A stretch of DNA of 64,000 bases. It comes from Clostridia bacterium (lineage in GTDB: Bacteria; Bacillota; Clostridia; Acetivibrionales; DSM-2933). The translations under genes and the position numbers were made by a program. Location: the NCBI GenBank assembly GCA_026418275.1, contig JAOABQ010000014.1, positions 1 through 64,000 on the forward strand, given 5' to 3'. Under the pieces are notes generated by a model. It saw only the letters and a list, made by a program, of their open reading frames with translations. It had not been told where the DNA came from and did not search any database. Positions 17,132 through 27,515 of the stretch are shown here, one piece after another (positions within the stretch are counted from its first letter, which is position 1; every line of letters begins with the position of its first letter).

Positions 17132-17159
17132 AACCGCCCTTTATTTAAAAGCAGCGGTT
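17132..17159 (-). terminator. Probable glnA terminator
   Basis: Stem AACCGC / GCGGTT followed on the minus strand by TTTTTTTG, about 60 bases downstream of the glnA stop codon. Confidence 0.65.
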
Positions 17160-17220
17160 AATTTATAATACACTATTAAATTTATTTATTGAGTAAGCCT
17201 AACGGTCTGGATAAAGGATA

Positions 17221-18555
17221 TTAATATTTGGTTAGGTATTCATCAACCTCCCAAGTACTGATTTTCGTTCTATACGCATCCCATTCCCCTTCCTTGGCTT
17301 CGATGTATTTGTCAAAAACATGATTCCCCAATATTTCCCTTGCAAGATCACTTTTCTTCATCTCATGAATCGCTTCCTCAAGGCTTCCGGGAAGTGAATC
17401 AATTCCTTCTGCCGCCCTCTCGGAATCCGTCATCTGGAATATATTTTTATCCGTAGATGGGGGAGGTTGAATTTGATTCTTGATTCCATCAAGCCCTGCT
17501 GTTAATATGGCAGCTAATGCCAGGTACGGATTGCATGATGGATCCGGACACCGTAGTTCTACCCTGGTTGATGTGCCCCTTGCAGCAGGAATGCGTATTA
17601 AAGGACTTCGATTCCTTGCCGACCACGCTACGTACACCGGTGCTTCATACCCTGGCACCAACCTTTTGTAAGAATTAACAAGGGGATTTGTAATAGCAAC
17701 AATAGAGCGCATATGCTTCATAATTCCACCGATAAACCAGTAGGCATCCTGGCTTAATTGAAGCAACCCGTTTTCATCGTAAAAAGCATTCTTTCCGTTT
17801 TTAAAAAGAGACATATTGGTATGCATACCCGAACCATTGATACCGAAAATAGGTTTCGGCATAAAGGTAGCATGCAACCCATGCCTTTGTGCAATGGTCT
17901 TGACTACCAGCTTAAATGTCATGATGCTGTCCGCGGTGGTTAACGCATCACCATATTTAAAATCAATTTCATGCTGTCCCGGTGCTACTTCATGGTGGGA
18001 GGCTTCAATCTCGAATCCCATTTCCTCCAAAGCAAGGCACATGTCTCTTCTTGCGTTTTCCCCCAAGTCGACAGGCCCTAAGTCAAAATATCCTGCATTA
18101 TCGTGTGTAACCGTAGTAGGGTTGCCCTCACTGTCCGTAAGGAATAGGAAGAACTCACACTCCGGTCCTACATTGAAAGTTTCATATCCCATATCACGCG
18201 CTTTTTTCAAAGCTCTTTTCAAAACATACCTGGGATCCCCTTCAAAAGGAGTATCATCCGGATTATATACATCGCATATTAATCTTGCAACTTTTCCGGC
18301 CTGAGGCCTCCATGAAAATATAACGAAAGAGTTAATATCGGGCCTTAAATACATATCCGACTCCTCAATCCTCACAAACCCCTCAATGGATGAACCGTCG
18401 AACATACACTTGTTATCCAGTGCTTTTTCAAGCTGGTCGACAGTGATTGCAACATTTTTCAGCACCCCAAAGATATCTGTAAATTGTAGCCTCACAAATT
18501 TTACGTCTTGCTCCCTGACAATCCGTAGGATATCTTCCTTGGTATAATCCGCCAT
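17221..18555 (-). CDS. glnA: Type I glutamine synthetase
   Basis: 444 residues; start chosen at the ATG eight bases after AGGAG, since the longer frame begins inside that site. The enzyme joins ammonia to glutamate with ATP, the main entry of ammonium into metabolism. Family motifs are present: FDGSSIEGF near 53, GPECEFF with metal-binding glutamates near 132, [12 protein letters not shown] near 210, the [13 protein letters not shown]/metal segment near 261, and the [15 protein letters not shown] phosphate-binding arginines near 335. The length matches the short GSI-alpha form of Firmicutes, without the adenylylation insert. It is monocistronic with its own promoter. Confidence 0.97.
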   Translation of the reverse strand: MADYTKEDILRIVREQDVKFVRLQFTDIFGVLKNVAITVDQLEKALDNKCMFDGSSIEGFVRIEESDMYLRPDINSFVIFSWRPQAGKVARLICDVYNPDDTPFEGDPRYVLKRALKKARDMGYETFNVGPECEFFLFLTDSEGNPTTVTHDNAGYFDLGPVDLGENARRDMCLALEEMGFEIEASHHEVAPGQHEIDFKYGDALTTADSIMTFKLVVKTIAQRHGLHATFMPKPIFGINGSGMHTNMSLFKNGKNAFYDENGLLQLSQDAYWFIGGIMKHMRSIVAITNPLVNSYKRLVPGYEAPVYVAWSARNRSPLIRIPAARGTSTRVELRCPDPSCNPYLALAAILTAGLDGIKNQIQPPPSTDKNIFQMTDSERAAEGIDSLPGSLEEAIHEMKKSDLAREILGNHVFDKYIEAKEGEWDAYRTKISTWEVDEYLTKY

Positions 18556-18705
18556 ATACAACACTCCTTTTAGTTTGCTTCAATCGAGTTTCAATTGCCA
18601 CCATGTTCATCGGCATTTAAAAAGCGCACCCCAATAAGGCTTTACGCCTGTAGAGAACGCCATTGTTCCTAGTTTGCACATCATAATATATTCTTTAGTT
18701 ATATT

Positions 18706-18733
18706 ATTATACCATAATGCTTAAATTATGCAA
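18706..18733 (-). promoter_or_regulatory. Probable sigma-A promoter of glnA with CATAAT/ATTATG palindrome
   Basis: Minus strand: TTGCAT, 16 bases, TATAAT, about 150 bases before the glnA start. The spacer and -35 box carry the inverted repeat CATAAT-6-ATTATG, a possible operator. The long leader after it shows no aptamer that I can name. Confidence 0.55.
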
Positions 18734-18757
18734 TATGAACATATTTACTCGATTATT

Positions 18758-20308
18758 TTACACATCTGGGAATGCATCCCTTATGCTTAGAACTTTGTCT
18801 AGATTGTCAAAGAACAAATCAACCAGATCCGGGTCAAAATGTTCTCCTCTTTCATTTTTGAAGTACTGAAGAATGTCTTCCAGTTTCCATGCCTTTTTAT
18901 ACACCCTTTCGGTTCCCAGGGCATCAAAAACATCAGCAACTGCAGTTATTCTTCCATAGATGTGAATATCATTGCCTCTTAGACCACATGGATATCCTTT
19001 GGAGTTAAATTTCTCATGGTGCTGAAGGGATATAATTGCAGCAGTTTTCATAATGGTTCTGCTAGAGCGCTTCAGCATCTCATACCCTAAAGCAGAATGG
19101 CTTTTCATCACTTCAAACTCTTCTACCGTAAGCTTTCCAGGTTTATTTAAAATACTGTCGGGTATGGCCAGTTTACCGATATCATGCATCGGCGCTGCAA
19201 GACGGATCATTTCGGCTTCCTCTTCAGGCAAACCGTACTTTAATGCCAAAAGTTTGGAAAACTCTGCAACTCTCTTAACATGGTTGCCGGTTTCCTTTGA
19301 CCGGGCTTCCGCAATTTCTCCCAAAGTGAATATAATTTCCTTCTGTGTATTCTCAATTTCCTTATTTAGATAGATATTGTCAAATGCAATGGATACGTTG
19401 GTACAAAAGATTTCTATCAAGTATTGATCCAATTCGCTTAAGTTATTTAACGCGTCAATATAGACAATATTCTCTGAGCCGGTTTCACATTGAAAATAGA
19501 GCACATAATGGTTATCAAAATATATACTTTTTTTACTTTTTCCAAGCTTCATCATTTCTTCATAGATAGCCGGCTGGACCGCTTCTTTTATGTTCCGGTT
19601 TATAAATTTATAAAAGTCCCCTGTTCCAGCCAGTATAAAATATTCACCCTCACTCTTTGTTGCTGCGAAGCTGGAAGATTGGTTACTAAAAACACCTTTA
19701 TTAATATGAAAAATGGAAGTCAGCTGGGTTAATACACCTGTTGCAAATTTTCTCATAGACTGCAGCTTAAATATGGAGGCCGAAGACTTAATTATTTTCT
19801 CCAGCCCTTCCTTATTATCATGGATTATGGTTATATCCCGGTAGGACCTTAGCGCTGCCACTAGCGTTGTAAAGAGCCGCTGGGCAGTTAATTCTGTTTT
19901 TTCTTTATAATCGTTGATATCATAATCTACAATGATCTTCTTTTCAGGTGCCTGACCCGGCTGTCCTGTTCTTAAAATAATTCTTGCCAGATTATTTTTG
20001 AGCTCTTCCCTCACATACTTTACAAACTTTAAGCCGGAGTCCTCTTCTTCCATCACAACATCCAAAAGGATCACTGCTGTATCCGGATGTTTTTTCATGA
20101 GCACTTTCGCTTCCTTAAGAGAATGCGCACTAATGAAATCCAATGATTTATTCTCAAATGTAAAATCATTTAAGACAATCTTTGTTATCTGATGAACCTC
20201 TTCTTCGTCATCTACAATCATAAGTTTCCACTTGCCATGCTTTTCTTCACCTGACTCAATATCCTTTTTATTTTCAAAAAAGAGCAAGTTACCGTTTTCT
20301 TTAATCAT
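18758..20308 (-). CDS. Response regulator with DUF3369 and HD-GYP domains (paralogue)
   Basis: 516 residues from the ATG eight bases after AAAGGA. The same layout as the protein at 11-12.5 kb: receiver (Asp83 in ILLDVVMEEEDSG), DUF3369-like middle, HD-GYP domain with H375-D376 in MHDIGK. The GYP position reads KGYPCG after QHHEKFNS, so the motif is kept. It should hydrolyse c-di-GMP under control of phosphorylation. The FIST kinase gene lies 205 bases upstream on the same strand and is the likely partner. The two HD-GYP proteins are similar along their whole length, pointing to duplication of a kinase/regulator cassette. Confidence 0.92.
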   Translation of the reverse strand: MIKENGNLLFFENKKDIESGEEKHGKWKLMIVDDEEEVHQITKIVLNDFTFENKSLDFISAHSLKEAKVLMKKHPDTAVILLDVVMEEEDSGLKFVKYVREELKNNLARIILRTGQPGQAPEKKIIVDYDINDYKEKTELTAQRLFTTLVAALRSYRDITIIHDNKEGLEKIIKSSASIFKLQSMRKFATGVLTQLTSIFHINKGVFSNQSSSFAATKSEGEYFILAGTGDFYKFINRNIKEAVQPAIYEEMMKLGKSKKSIYFDNHYVLYFQCETGSENIVYIDALNNLSELDQYLIEIFCTNVSIAFDNIYLNKEIENTQKEIIFTLGEIAEARSKETGNHVKRVAEFSKLLALKYGLPEEEAEMIRLAAPMHDIGKLAIPDSILNKPGKLTVEEFEVMKSHSALGYEMLKRSSRTIMKTAAIISLQHHEKFNSKGYPCGLRGNDIHIYGRITAVADVFDALGTERVYKKAWKLEDILQYFKNERGEHFDPDLVDLFFDNLDKVLSIRDAFPDV

Positions 20309-20513
20309 GTTCTTTTTCCTTTCAAACAGAGAAGTTGAAGTAGATTCCATCACCCGGCCATACCTGTTCTGCCAGACCATCTTATATTACAAATCACTTC
20401 TGCTAAAATTATGTCAACCTCACAAAAATCCCTTTAATGCACCCAAAAAGCATTCATTTGATCATCTGCCAAGAGGCTGATCCTCATCCTTTTCTATATA
20501 AATGTTTGACATG

Positions 20514-22574
20514 TTATAAAACCCCGGCTGCATTGGCTAAAGGTACTTTGATTTCAAATAATACCCCTTCCCCGAGTTTACTTTTACAAACAATCGTTCC
20601 TTTTAATTGCTGGGTAACAATATTATATACAATATGAAGCCCAAGTCCTGTGCTTCCCTTATCTCTTTGCGTTGTAAAAAACGGGTCAAATATTTTGTTT
20701 ATATTTTCTTTAGGAATTCCGGCTCCATTATCGGAATATTTAAATACTAAACTACCTTCTTCAATTTTTGCCTCAAACCGCATATGACCTATAGAATCGT
20801 TGTCAAAAGCATACTTCAGAGAATTCATGACAAAATTAGTGATGATATGTGAAAACCCTCCCGGATAGCTTTCCAATTCCAAGTTATCAGGGCAACATAC
20901 AGACACCTTGTGTTTACCCTTTTTAATCTCCGGCATTAAGTTTGTTAATACTTCATTGATATACTGCTTTAAATTGAACCATCTTTTGTCCTCGCTGGAT
21001 TGGTCTACAGCAACTTGTTTAAATCCTTTGATGAGTTCCCCTGCTCTAATTAGGTTGGAAAGCAATATTTTACTTGTCTTGTCAATCGTATCAATAAATT
21101 CTTCAAAATCCGCTTTGCCGAGAACCCCCTTCTGGTATAATTGCCCTATGTCCTTTACCTTTTCAACCAAATGTGAAGAGGCTGTTATACCAATCCCCAC
21201 AGGTGTATTTATTTCATGGGCAACCCCTGCAACCAGCAAACCCAGTGCAGACATTTTCTCCGATTCGATCAATTGTTGTTGTGTATCCTTCAATTTTCCT
21301 AACGTCTCCAGAATCTCTTTATTCTTGCTTTCCAAACTCTCATTGATCTCGTTTAATTCTCCCACCACCACGTTGATAAGATGTGTTAATGCACGGATCC
21401 CAATAGAATTCTTTTGAATACTGTTTTGCTTTTTATTGTTCTTATATTCGGGTTCCTTATAAAAAAATTCCCCCTTGCCTTCATAAATACCGATAATCAA
21501 CATGGTTATATTTAAAAATAAAAGCGACTTTCCTAAACAAAAATATTCCCCTAGCGTAAAAAGTCCCGTAACCGGAGCAACATTTCTGTACGGCAGGGTT
21601 TCTTCTTCAACCATTTCATTTAAGTAAATTTTCCTACAGAAGCAGGAATATAAAAATATTGCTTGGATCGGAAAATTCTTGAGCCTGTCCACAATGTTTT
21701 TGGTCCTCTTCATGATGTTATCAATATTACCGTAACCGAAACGCACGATATCTCCCGTATTGATTCCCGCCGAGAATCCAAAAGACCCATCCTTATAATC
21801 CTCTTGCAATACCCTTGCAACCAAAACATCTCCTTTTTGGATAAGCAGCGGAAACTCTGAAGCAGAAAAGGGCAAATTACCCGCAACCTCATCACCAAGA
21901 TATTTTCTATAGACATCCAATAAACCGGTATCATCAATGGAATGAACCCTACTGCTTTCTGTCTTGGTAACAGTCATATATTTACCTATCGGTTCCCAGC
22001 TAAAGCTGTAATCGGATACGATATTAAGCTCACTTCCAGTAAGGACTGCACCAACAGCCCCGCTGGTTACGATCCCATTCTCGGTGAAAACCATTGATTC
22101 TTGTTCATTAATTCCGTCCCCTGCTTTTCCTCCCATCAAAGGGACGAAGGATCCAATTCCTTCAATTCCTTTTAGAAAAACCTCACCTTCAATATCTGGA
22201 GTTGTAAAAGCGAAAATCACTTTAGCCTCGTTTATCTTTAATTCTTCCGCCAACCTGACTCCTAACTGAAAATGACTCCCTTCCGTTTGAATAATCGAGG
22301 TTTTCACCTCCGTACACTCAAATATCAAAAACGACATTACGGCAGCATTATTTAAAACCTGTCCATCCAGAATTTCTCCTTTTGTAGTGGCTCCCAATAT
22401 CTTTGCTTGGGGTAGCAGCTGTAAAAGTCCGCGAGTAAGGTCTGTTATAAAGTCAGCATGACACCGGGATGTAAAAATCTTTATTAATATGCGGCTGCTG
22501 TTTGGTATCGCATTAGATTTTATAAAATCACACAGGGAATTAAAATCCTTATAGTATGTATTATAGGTTTTCAT
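20514..22574 (-). CDS. FIST-domain histidine kinase
   Basis: 686 residues, start moved to the ATG after GGTAGAGCGAG. No transmembrane helix is evident. The N-terminal 360 residues form FIST N and FIST C domains (TSRCHADFITDLTRGL, GATTKGEI, VPLMGGKAGDG; later AIFLYSCFCRKI), a sensory module proposed to bind small molecules such as amino acids. A coiled coil (NEINESLESKNKEILETLGK) leads to the kinase core with His453 in GVAHEINTPVGIG and ATPase boxes DNGAGIPKE and GSTGLGLHIVYNI. The core is closely similar to that of the membrane kinase at 9-11 kb. The REC/HD-GYP gene follows. It is thus a cytosolic-input version of the same signalling cassette. Confidence 0.92.
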   Translation of the reverse strand: MKTYNTYYKDFNSLCDFIKSNAIPNSSRILIKIFTSRCHADFITDLTRGLLQLLPQAKILGATTKGEILDGQVLNNAAVMSFLIFECTEVKTSIIQTEGSHFQLGVRLAEELKINEAKVIFAFTTPDIEGEVFLKGIEGIGSFVPLMGGKAGDGINEQESMVFTENGIVTSGAVGAVLTGSELNIVSDYSFSWEPIGKYMTVTKTESSRVHSIDDTGLLDVYRKYLGDEVAGNLPFSASEFPLLIQKGDVLVARVLQEDYKDGSFGFSAGINTGDIVRFGYGNIDNIMKRTKNIVDRLKNFPIQAIFLYSCFCRKIYLNEMVEEETLPYRNVAPVTGLFTLGEYFCLGKSLLFLNITMLIIGIYEGKGEFFYKEPEYKNNKKQNSIQKNSIGIRALTHLINVVVGELNEINESLESKNKEILETLGKLKDTQQQLIESEKMSALGLLVAGVAHEINTPVGIGITASSHLVEKVKDIGQLYQKGVLGKADFEEFIDTIDKTSKILLSNLIRAGELIKGFKQVAVDQSSEDKRWFNLKQYINEVLTNLMPEIKKGKHKVSVCCPDNLELESYPGGFSHIITNFVMNSLKYAFDNDSIGHMRFEAKIEEGSLVFKYSDNGAGIPKENINKIFDPFFTTQRDKGSTGLGLHIVYNIVTQQLKGTIVCKSKLGEGVLFEIKVPLANAAGVL

Positions 22575-22912
22575 AACTCGCTCTACCTTTCTGACTATAC
22601 TAAGGCCAACTCCAAAAGCAAACAATAGATTTATTTATACGAAGTATTCTGGAAAACAAGATGCAGGTACACATTGAAATGAAAGGTAATTTTTTTACTT
22701 CTTATGGTTCTTAGATTCACGGATGAATATATTTTAAAGAAATCAAATTACTGAGAAATTTAGGACTATAACGCTAAAACCTTATATTAATATTATAAGC
22801 TACTATTTATAAAAAATCTATATAGAATCCGGATGTAATGGATTTATATTTAGTTTATAAAAATTAAAAAGACTCGGAAAGTACATTCCAAGCCTCTTAA
22901 TCCCTTAACTGC
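22575..22912. other. Intergenic region with nitrilase terminator
   Basis: On the minus strand, after the nitrilase stop, AAGAGGCTTGGAA pairs with TTCCGAGTCTTTT (about 22865-22902), followed by a T-rich stretch: an intrinsic terminator. The rest is AT-rich and probably includes the promoter of the FIST kinase gene. Confidence 0.55.
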
Positions 22913-23743
22913 TTAAATTTCCCGGACTTCATAGATATCAGTCCTTCTATGGGCAAGCAGCGGCAACTCTTTTCGTATCCGGCTCACTTCAGTACGGTTG
23001 ACATCTGCATAAATAATGCATTCCTTCTCATCCGCCCGACTTATAATATTTCCCCATGGATCAACGATCATTGAATGGCCATATGCTATATAACTGGCCT
23101 GATCATTTCTTGCGGCAGACGCGGCAGCAATGTAGACTTGATTATCAATTGCCCTAATCCGGATTAGCGGCTCCCAATGAGCAGGACCTGTCACCATATT
23201 AAAATTGGCAGGCACAACAATGAATTCTGCACCCTTTAGAGCCATGATTCTGAATAACTCGGGAAAACGAATGTCATAACATATTGCTACGCCCATTTTT
23301 CCAAACTCTGTATCAATGACTGTGATGTTTTCTCCTGACGCTAATGTGTCTGATTCTCTGAAAGTCAATTTTCCCTCGACATGAATGTCAAAAAGATGTA
23401 TTTTTCTATGTCGGCCCAGTATTTTTCCATCCCTATCAAAAACAATACTGGAATTATAAATTTTATCATGCGCCCTTTCAGGAATCGAACCTGCAACAAT
23501 ATAAACTCCATATAACTTTGCTGCTTCAGAGATTGCCAAAACCGTTTCTCCGTTTGCGGACTCTTCAGCAAAGAAAGAAAATTTACTATTTTCGTAGGGG
23601 CAATTAAACATTTCAGGGAGAATGATAATTTGGGCAAAATTTTGTGCTGCAGTTTTTATCATTGCTACAGCACTTTCAATGTTTTTTCTTTTATGTTCTG
23701 CTACAGTCATTTGACAAATAGCAATTTTGAATTTATCTTTCAT
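22913..23743 (-). CDS. Carbon-nitrogen hydrolase (nitrilase superfamily, omega-amidase-like)
   Basis: 276 residues with the complete nitrilase triad: Glu44 in IILPEMFNCPY, Lys114 in RHRKIHLFDI and Cys155 in GVAICYDIRFPE. The sequence FDIHVEGKLTFRESD is typical of the Nit2/omega-amidase branch, which hydrolyses alpha-ketoglutaramate or alpha-ketosuccinamate and so repairs by-products of glutamine transamination. It lies 20 bases downstream of rho on the same strand, so the two may be cotranscribed. AGGT before the ATG gives a moderate ribosome binding site. Superfamily certain; the exact substrate is an inference. Confidence 0.88.
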   Translation of the reverse strand: MKDKFKIAICQMTVAEHKRKNIESAVAMIKTAAQNFAQIIILPEMFNCPYENSKFSFFAEESANGETVLAISEAAKLYGVYIVAGSIPERAHDKIYNSSIVFDRDGKILGRHRKIHLFDIHVEGKLTFRESDTLASGENITVIDTEFGKMGVAICYDIRFPELFRIMALKGAEFIVVPANFNMVTGPAHWEPLIRIRAIDNQVYIAAASAARNDQASYIAYGHSMIVDPWGNIISRADEKECIIYADVNRTEVSRIRKELPLLAHRRTDIYEVREI

Positions 23744-23763
23744 CTTATACGGCTACCTCAAAT

Positions 23764-25596
23764 CTATTTTTCAACGAATGAGACATTAATACTATTTACA
23801 AACTCTTCATTATTCTTTGTCTGCATCAGTTTATTGCTGACCATTTCGGTTACTTCCGCCGTTCCCATATTACTCATAGCTTTTCTTATAGCCCAGATAC
23901 TTTCCAACTCTTTCTGACTGAGTAACAATTCTTCTCTTCTTGTACCTGACTTGTTAATATCAATTGCAGGGAATATACGTCTTTCAGAAAGTCTTCTATC
24001 CAAATGAAGCTCCATATTACCGGTTCCCTTGAATTCTTCAAAGATAACATCGTCCATTCTGCTTCCGGTTTCGATCAGTGCGGTAGCTATTATCGTCAAA
24101 CTTCCGCCAAACTCAATATTTCTGGCAGCACCAAAAAATCTTTTAGGCTTGTGCAATGCACCCGGATCAAGCCCTCCCGACAATGTTCTGCCGGTAGGCG
24201 GAATGGTCAGGTTATACGCTCTTGCTAACCGGGTAATACTATCCAACAAAATCACGACATCCCTTTTTTGTTCTACTAAGCGCTGTGCCCTTTCAAGTAC
24301 CATTTCTGCTACTTTTATATGATGTTCGGGAACTTCATCGAAGGTTGAATAGATTACTTCTCCCCGAATGGACCGCTGCATGTCTGTGACTTCTTCGGGC
24401 CTTTCGTCGATGAGAAGCACAATGAGTTCAACTTCGGGAAAATTTGTTGTTATACTATTTGCAATCTTTTTTAACAGAATCGTTTTTCCTGCTTTAGGTG
24501 GAGAAACAATCATACCACGCTGTCCCTTACCAATGGGAGCAATCAAATCGATTAACCTTGTAGATAATTCTCTTGGAGAAGTCTCAAGTGTAATCTTTTT
24601 ATCCGGATATATGGGAGTCAAATATTCGAAAGGAACTCTTTTTGCTGCTACCTCAGGCAAATCTCCATTTACTGTTTGAACATACAGAAGTGCCTGGAAT
24701 TTTTCCCCTTCTTTAGGTATCCTACCTTTTCCTTTGATTTTATCCCCGGTTTTTAATCCAAACCGCCTTATTTGTGAAGGAGATACATAGACATCTTTTG
24801 CACCTGATAAATAATTGTCACTTCTTAAGAACCCGTACCCATCCGGTAAAACCTCTAAAACCCCTTCTACCGGGTCATCGCTTTCGATCTTTTCAAAGTT
24901 ATTTCCGGTTTGAGTAGGATCTCCTTCTCTTCTTTGTTCCTGAGTTTTTCCGTTTCTATCATCCTGCCTTACGTGCTCCCTGGGAGACCTTGTGTACACC
25001 TTTTGATACGGTTTCGTTTCTTCCTTCCGTGTTTCCCTCTGATCATCGCCTCCCTTAGAAGTCTCCATCTTTCCTGCAGTAGCATTTTGCGTCTCTTCCT
25101 TAGGCTGTTCTTCCTTGTCGCCGGTTTCAGCATTTTTCTCTGCTGCGGCCGGAATATCTATGGTTTTCTGATTTGTATCAGTTATTAACTCTTCCGTTTT
25201 CTCTATTTTAGGCTGCTCTTCAATTTTTGCCGGAGTGTCTGCTTCAGAATTATCCTTTACTTCCTTGGCCGCTTTACTGGGTCTTCCCCTTCTGGATTTT
25301 CGAAGTATGATATTTTCTTCAGGTTGGTCAGCAGAAACTTCGTTATTTTTCTTTATATCCTCAGTTTCCTTGACACTCTCATTTTCGGAATTCAAGACCC
25401 CAGTCTTCTGCTCGTTCTCTGCTTCCTTAAGAGATTCTTTGGCTTCGGAACTAGTTTTCGGTTCACTTTTGCTTGACTCCATAATTTTTTCTAACAATTC
25501 ACCTTTTTTATACTTTGAGATGTTTTTTAATCCTAACATTTTAGCAATATATCTCAAATCTTCCAGTGATTTTCCTTCAAGGTTTATATCTTCCAT
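23764..25596 (-). CDS. rho: Transcription termination factor Rho with long low-complexity insert
   Basis: 610 residues. The N-terminal SAP-like domain (about 8-40: [17 protein letters not shown]) is followed by a highly charged Glu/Lys/Thr-rich stretch (about 45-225), the cold-shock-like RNA-binding domain (about 235-305: [19 protein letters not shown]) and the RecA-type ATPase with Walker [15 protein letters not shown] and Walker [15 protein letters not shown]. Rho is a hexameric helicase that releases RNA polymerase. The insert makes it much longer than the Escherichia coli protein of about 420 residues; comparable disordered inserts occur in Rho of several clostridia and actinobacteria. 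GGTGGTGGAG precedes the ATG. Confidence 0.96.
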   Translation of the reverse strand: MEDINLEGKSLEDLRYIAKMLGLKNISKYKKGELLEKIMESSKSEPKTSSEAKESLKEAENEQKTGVLNSENESVKETEDIKKNNEVSADQPEENIILRKSRRGRPSKAAKEVKDNSEADTPAKIEEQPKIEKTEELITDTNQKTIDIPAAAEKNAETGDKEEQPKEETQNATAGKMETSKGGDDQRETRKEETKPYQKVYTRSPREHVRQDDRNGKTQEQRREGDPTQTGNNFEKIESDDPVEGVLEVLPDGYGFLRSDNYLSGAKDVYVSPSQIRRFGLKTGDKIKGKGRIPKEGEKFQALLYVQTVNGDLPEVAAKRVPFEYLTPIYPDKKITLETSPRELSTRLIDLIAPIGKGQRGMIVSPPKAGKTILLKKIANSITTNFPEVELIVLLIDERPEEVTDMQRSIRGEVIYSTFDEVPEHHIKVAEMVLERAQRLVEQKRDVVILLDSITRLARAYNLTIPPTGRTLSGGLDPGALHKPKRFFGAARNIEFGGSLTIIATALIETGSRMDDVIFEEFKGTGNMELHLDRRLSERRIFPAIDINKSGTRREELLLSQKELESIWAIRKAMSNMGTAEVTEMVSNKLMQTKNNEEFVNSINVSFVEK

Positions 25597-25902
25597 ACTC
25601 CACCACCTTTATTTTTACATAACATATTTATTACCATTTTTTTGGGAATTAATTCACATAGACCATATACAAAATTACTAAAATTTATAATTTATAGAAA
25701 TTTTACATATAGGGGAGAGTTTTTGACGCTACTATTAAAAAGCATTATAGCATTTAAAGGGAGCCTTGTCAACGTGATATATCATTTCCCGATGGGCACA
25801 ACAAAACAGAATGGCCGCTTTAGGCGTGATTGTAGCCATTAATTAATTTACATATTATTACATATATCCAATTAACACCCTTATTTTAAAAGAATAAATT
25901 TA
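25597..25902. other. rho leader region
   Basis: About 300 AT-rich bases between two same-strand genes. No ORF with a ribosome binding site is seen. An AAAGGGAGCC stretch on the plus strand at 25757 has no associated frame. It should carry the rho promoter. Confidence 0.35.
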
Positions 25903-26544
25903 TTATTTCTGTACTTTATTACTGTAAATCACAGGTAAATCTTGAAGAAGAATATGCTGCCTTTGGAGAATATCTTTCAGGTCCTTATTAAAAGCAGCGT
26001 AAATCATTTCACTTCCGGGACATTTCTTGCACTTAAGCTGTATTTTATCAGGAAACAACACAAGTTCAATATCGTTATTCCCACATTCACAGTACAAATT
26101 TCCGCCTTCGGCAATGTCATGAATCTTATTCAAAACATCAAACATAACCTGGGTGTTGTTAAAATAACTATCGTACCCCAGCCTGGTTATTAACTCATCA
26201 AACTCCTTTTCCAACAAATCGATTTTGGCCCGGACTTCCTCATCAGCACCAATAAAACACTGGGGTATACCCGTCTCAGGACAGTAAAATACATTTAACC
26301 TCTTATTAAATAGATCCTTTTTACTCAATAATGAAGTATGTGTACTTCCACATCCTATGCAGGGAATCTCAATTTTAAGATTGCTAAAATTATCTTTAGT
26401 GATGATAATAGAAGAATGATTACAATGGCAGCAAAGGAGATACTCTTTTTTATGAACCATGTTGAAAAGAGAAACGCTAAAGAACTTAAAAGACCCACAT
26501 GATGAACATTTATATGCGATGGTGATACCTGTGTTTACTAACAT
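25903..26544 (-). CDS. Multi-zinc-ribbon protein of unknown function
   Basis: 213 residues from the ATG after GAGGTGGG; the upstream GTG of the longer frame is part of that ribosome binding site. Four Cys pairs are visible: CSSC, CCHC, CIGC, and a C-terminal CEC...CKKC, so two or more zinc ribbons are likely. Between them is an alpha-helical segment (AKIDLLEKEFDELITRLGYD). No enzyme motif is seen. It precedes rho by about 300 bases on the same strand. Such proteins could bind nucleic acid, but the sequence alone does not tell. Confidence 0.72.
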   Translation of the reverse strand: MLVNTGITIAYKCSSCGSFKFFSVSLFNMVHKKEYLLCCHCNHSSIIITKDNFSNLKIEIPCIGCGSTHTSLLSKKDLFNKRLNVFYCPETGIPQCFIGADEEVRAKIDLLEKEFDELITRLGYDSYFNNTQVMFDVLNKIHDIAEGGNLYCECGNNDIELVLFPDKIQLKCKKCPGSEMIYAAFNKDLKDILQRQHILLQDLPVIYSNKVQK

Positions 26545-26857
26545 TTTTCCCACCTCAATAATAATATTCGCCAGTGATAATTAAAATCCTTCTTTGTCCT
26601 ATCCATATAGCTAAGAAAATTATATCGATTGTAAAAACTATCATCGAATTGACTAAACCGTCAATGAAAAAATTTCTGTTATACCCTTACTATATCTTAA
26701 AAATAAACCAAATAACAGTCAATTATCAAATATGCAAACATGCTTCAATAAATATATTTAATTTGTATATTAACTTTTTTAATTTTTATATTGATTTTAT
26801 TAAGATTGTATTATATTATATTGTTATAAAACACCAATCAATTTGGGAGGAATTAAA
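26545..26857. other. Divergent intergenic region
   Basis: Very AT-rich, about 310 bases between divergent genes. It must hold promoters for both sides. No RNA gene, repeat or coding frame could be supported. Confidence 0.4.
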
Positions 26858-27391
26858 ATGGATCGTAAAAGCAGTTTAATAGGTTTTATTTTTATCGCAA
26901 TAGGACTTACTTTTTTATTTAATAATCTGCACATTCTAAATATACATATACGGCTATTTGATATAGGATATTTTTTGGCGAATTTCTGGCCAGCTCTTTT
27001 TCTTATCCTTCCCGGACTTATTTTAAACTCCATCTACTTTTCAGGTAAAGTCAGAAACATAGATGTACTTGTTCCAGGAGGATTATTTCTAGGACTTGGA
27101 CTCACCTGTCAAATTTCCATGTATTTTAATGTATGGAATATTATGTGGCCTGGGTTTATCTTGGCACCTGCAATAGGCCTGTTTGAACTATACTTATTCG
27201 GCGGAAGAAACAAAATTCTTCTTATTCCGATATTTATTCTAAGCGGTACATCTTTAGTATTCTTTTACTGCTTCTCCCCAACATTCCATATCCTCGGGTT
27301 TAACTTTAAGAGCATGATTATTCCGTTTATACTTATCCTTGCAGGAATTAAAATTTTATCAAAAGATGCACCTGCCAAAAGTATACTCTAG
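26858..27391 (+). CDS. LiaF/LiaI-like multispanning membrane protein
   Basis: 177 residues. The start was set at the ATG seven bases after GGGAGG, because the longer frame begins with TTG upstream of that site. Four to six hydrophobic helices are visible (for example 8-24, 36-55 and 66-86, with a last pair near 150-170). The repeated pattern of FWPALFLILPGLI and MWPGFILAPAIGL matches the duplicated LiaI/LiaF-type (DUF5668-like) membrane modules. In Bacillus these belong to envelope-stress control, but no Lia kinase is nearby. The TAG stop codon is formed by the first bases of repeat copy B, so the protein end may have been altered by that insertion. Confidence 0.7.
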   Translation: MDRKSSLIGFIFIAIGLTFLFNNLHILNIHIRLFDIGYFLANFWPALFLILPGLILNSIYFSGKVRNIDVLVPGGLFLGLGLTCQISMYFNVWNIMWPGFILAPAIGLFELYLFGGRNKILLIPIFILSGTSLVFFYCFSPTFHILGFNFKSMIIPFILILAGIKILSKDAPAKSIL

Positions 27392-27494
27392 TGCCTCGTA
27401 ACGTAATTCTTTTCTAGGGTATGCGAGGCACAAATGGAGGAAGTGCATTTTTAACACTTTGAAACTTAAAATTTGTTGTGTAAAAAAGCACTAG
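27388..27494 (+). repeat. Double-hairpin repeat, copy B
   Basis: Complete 107-bp copy, CTAGTGCC...GCACTAG. Hairpin 1: GTGCCTCG / CGAGGCAC. Hairpin 2: AGTGCATTTTTAACAC against GTGTAAAAAAGCACT. Its left border CTAG overlaps the stop codon of the preceding gene. Confidence 0.9.
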
Positions 27495-27515
27495 TAAATT
27501 AATTCCTACAGTAAT

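Noticed and set aside
20309-20513. 17-residue frame between FIST kinase and HD-GYP genes
   Set aside because: No ribosome binding site and no conservation evidence.
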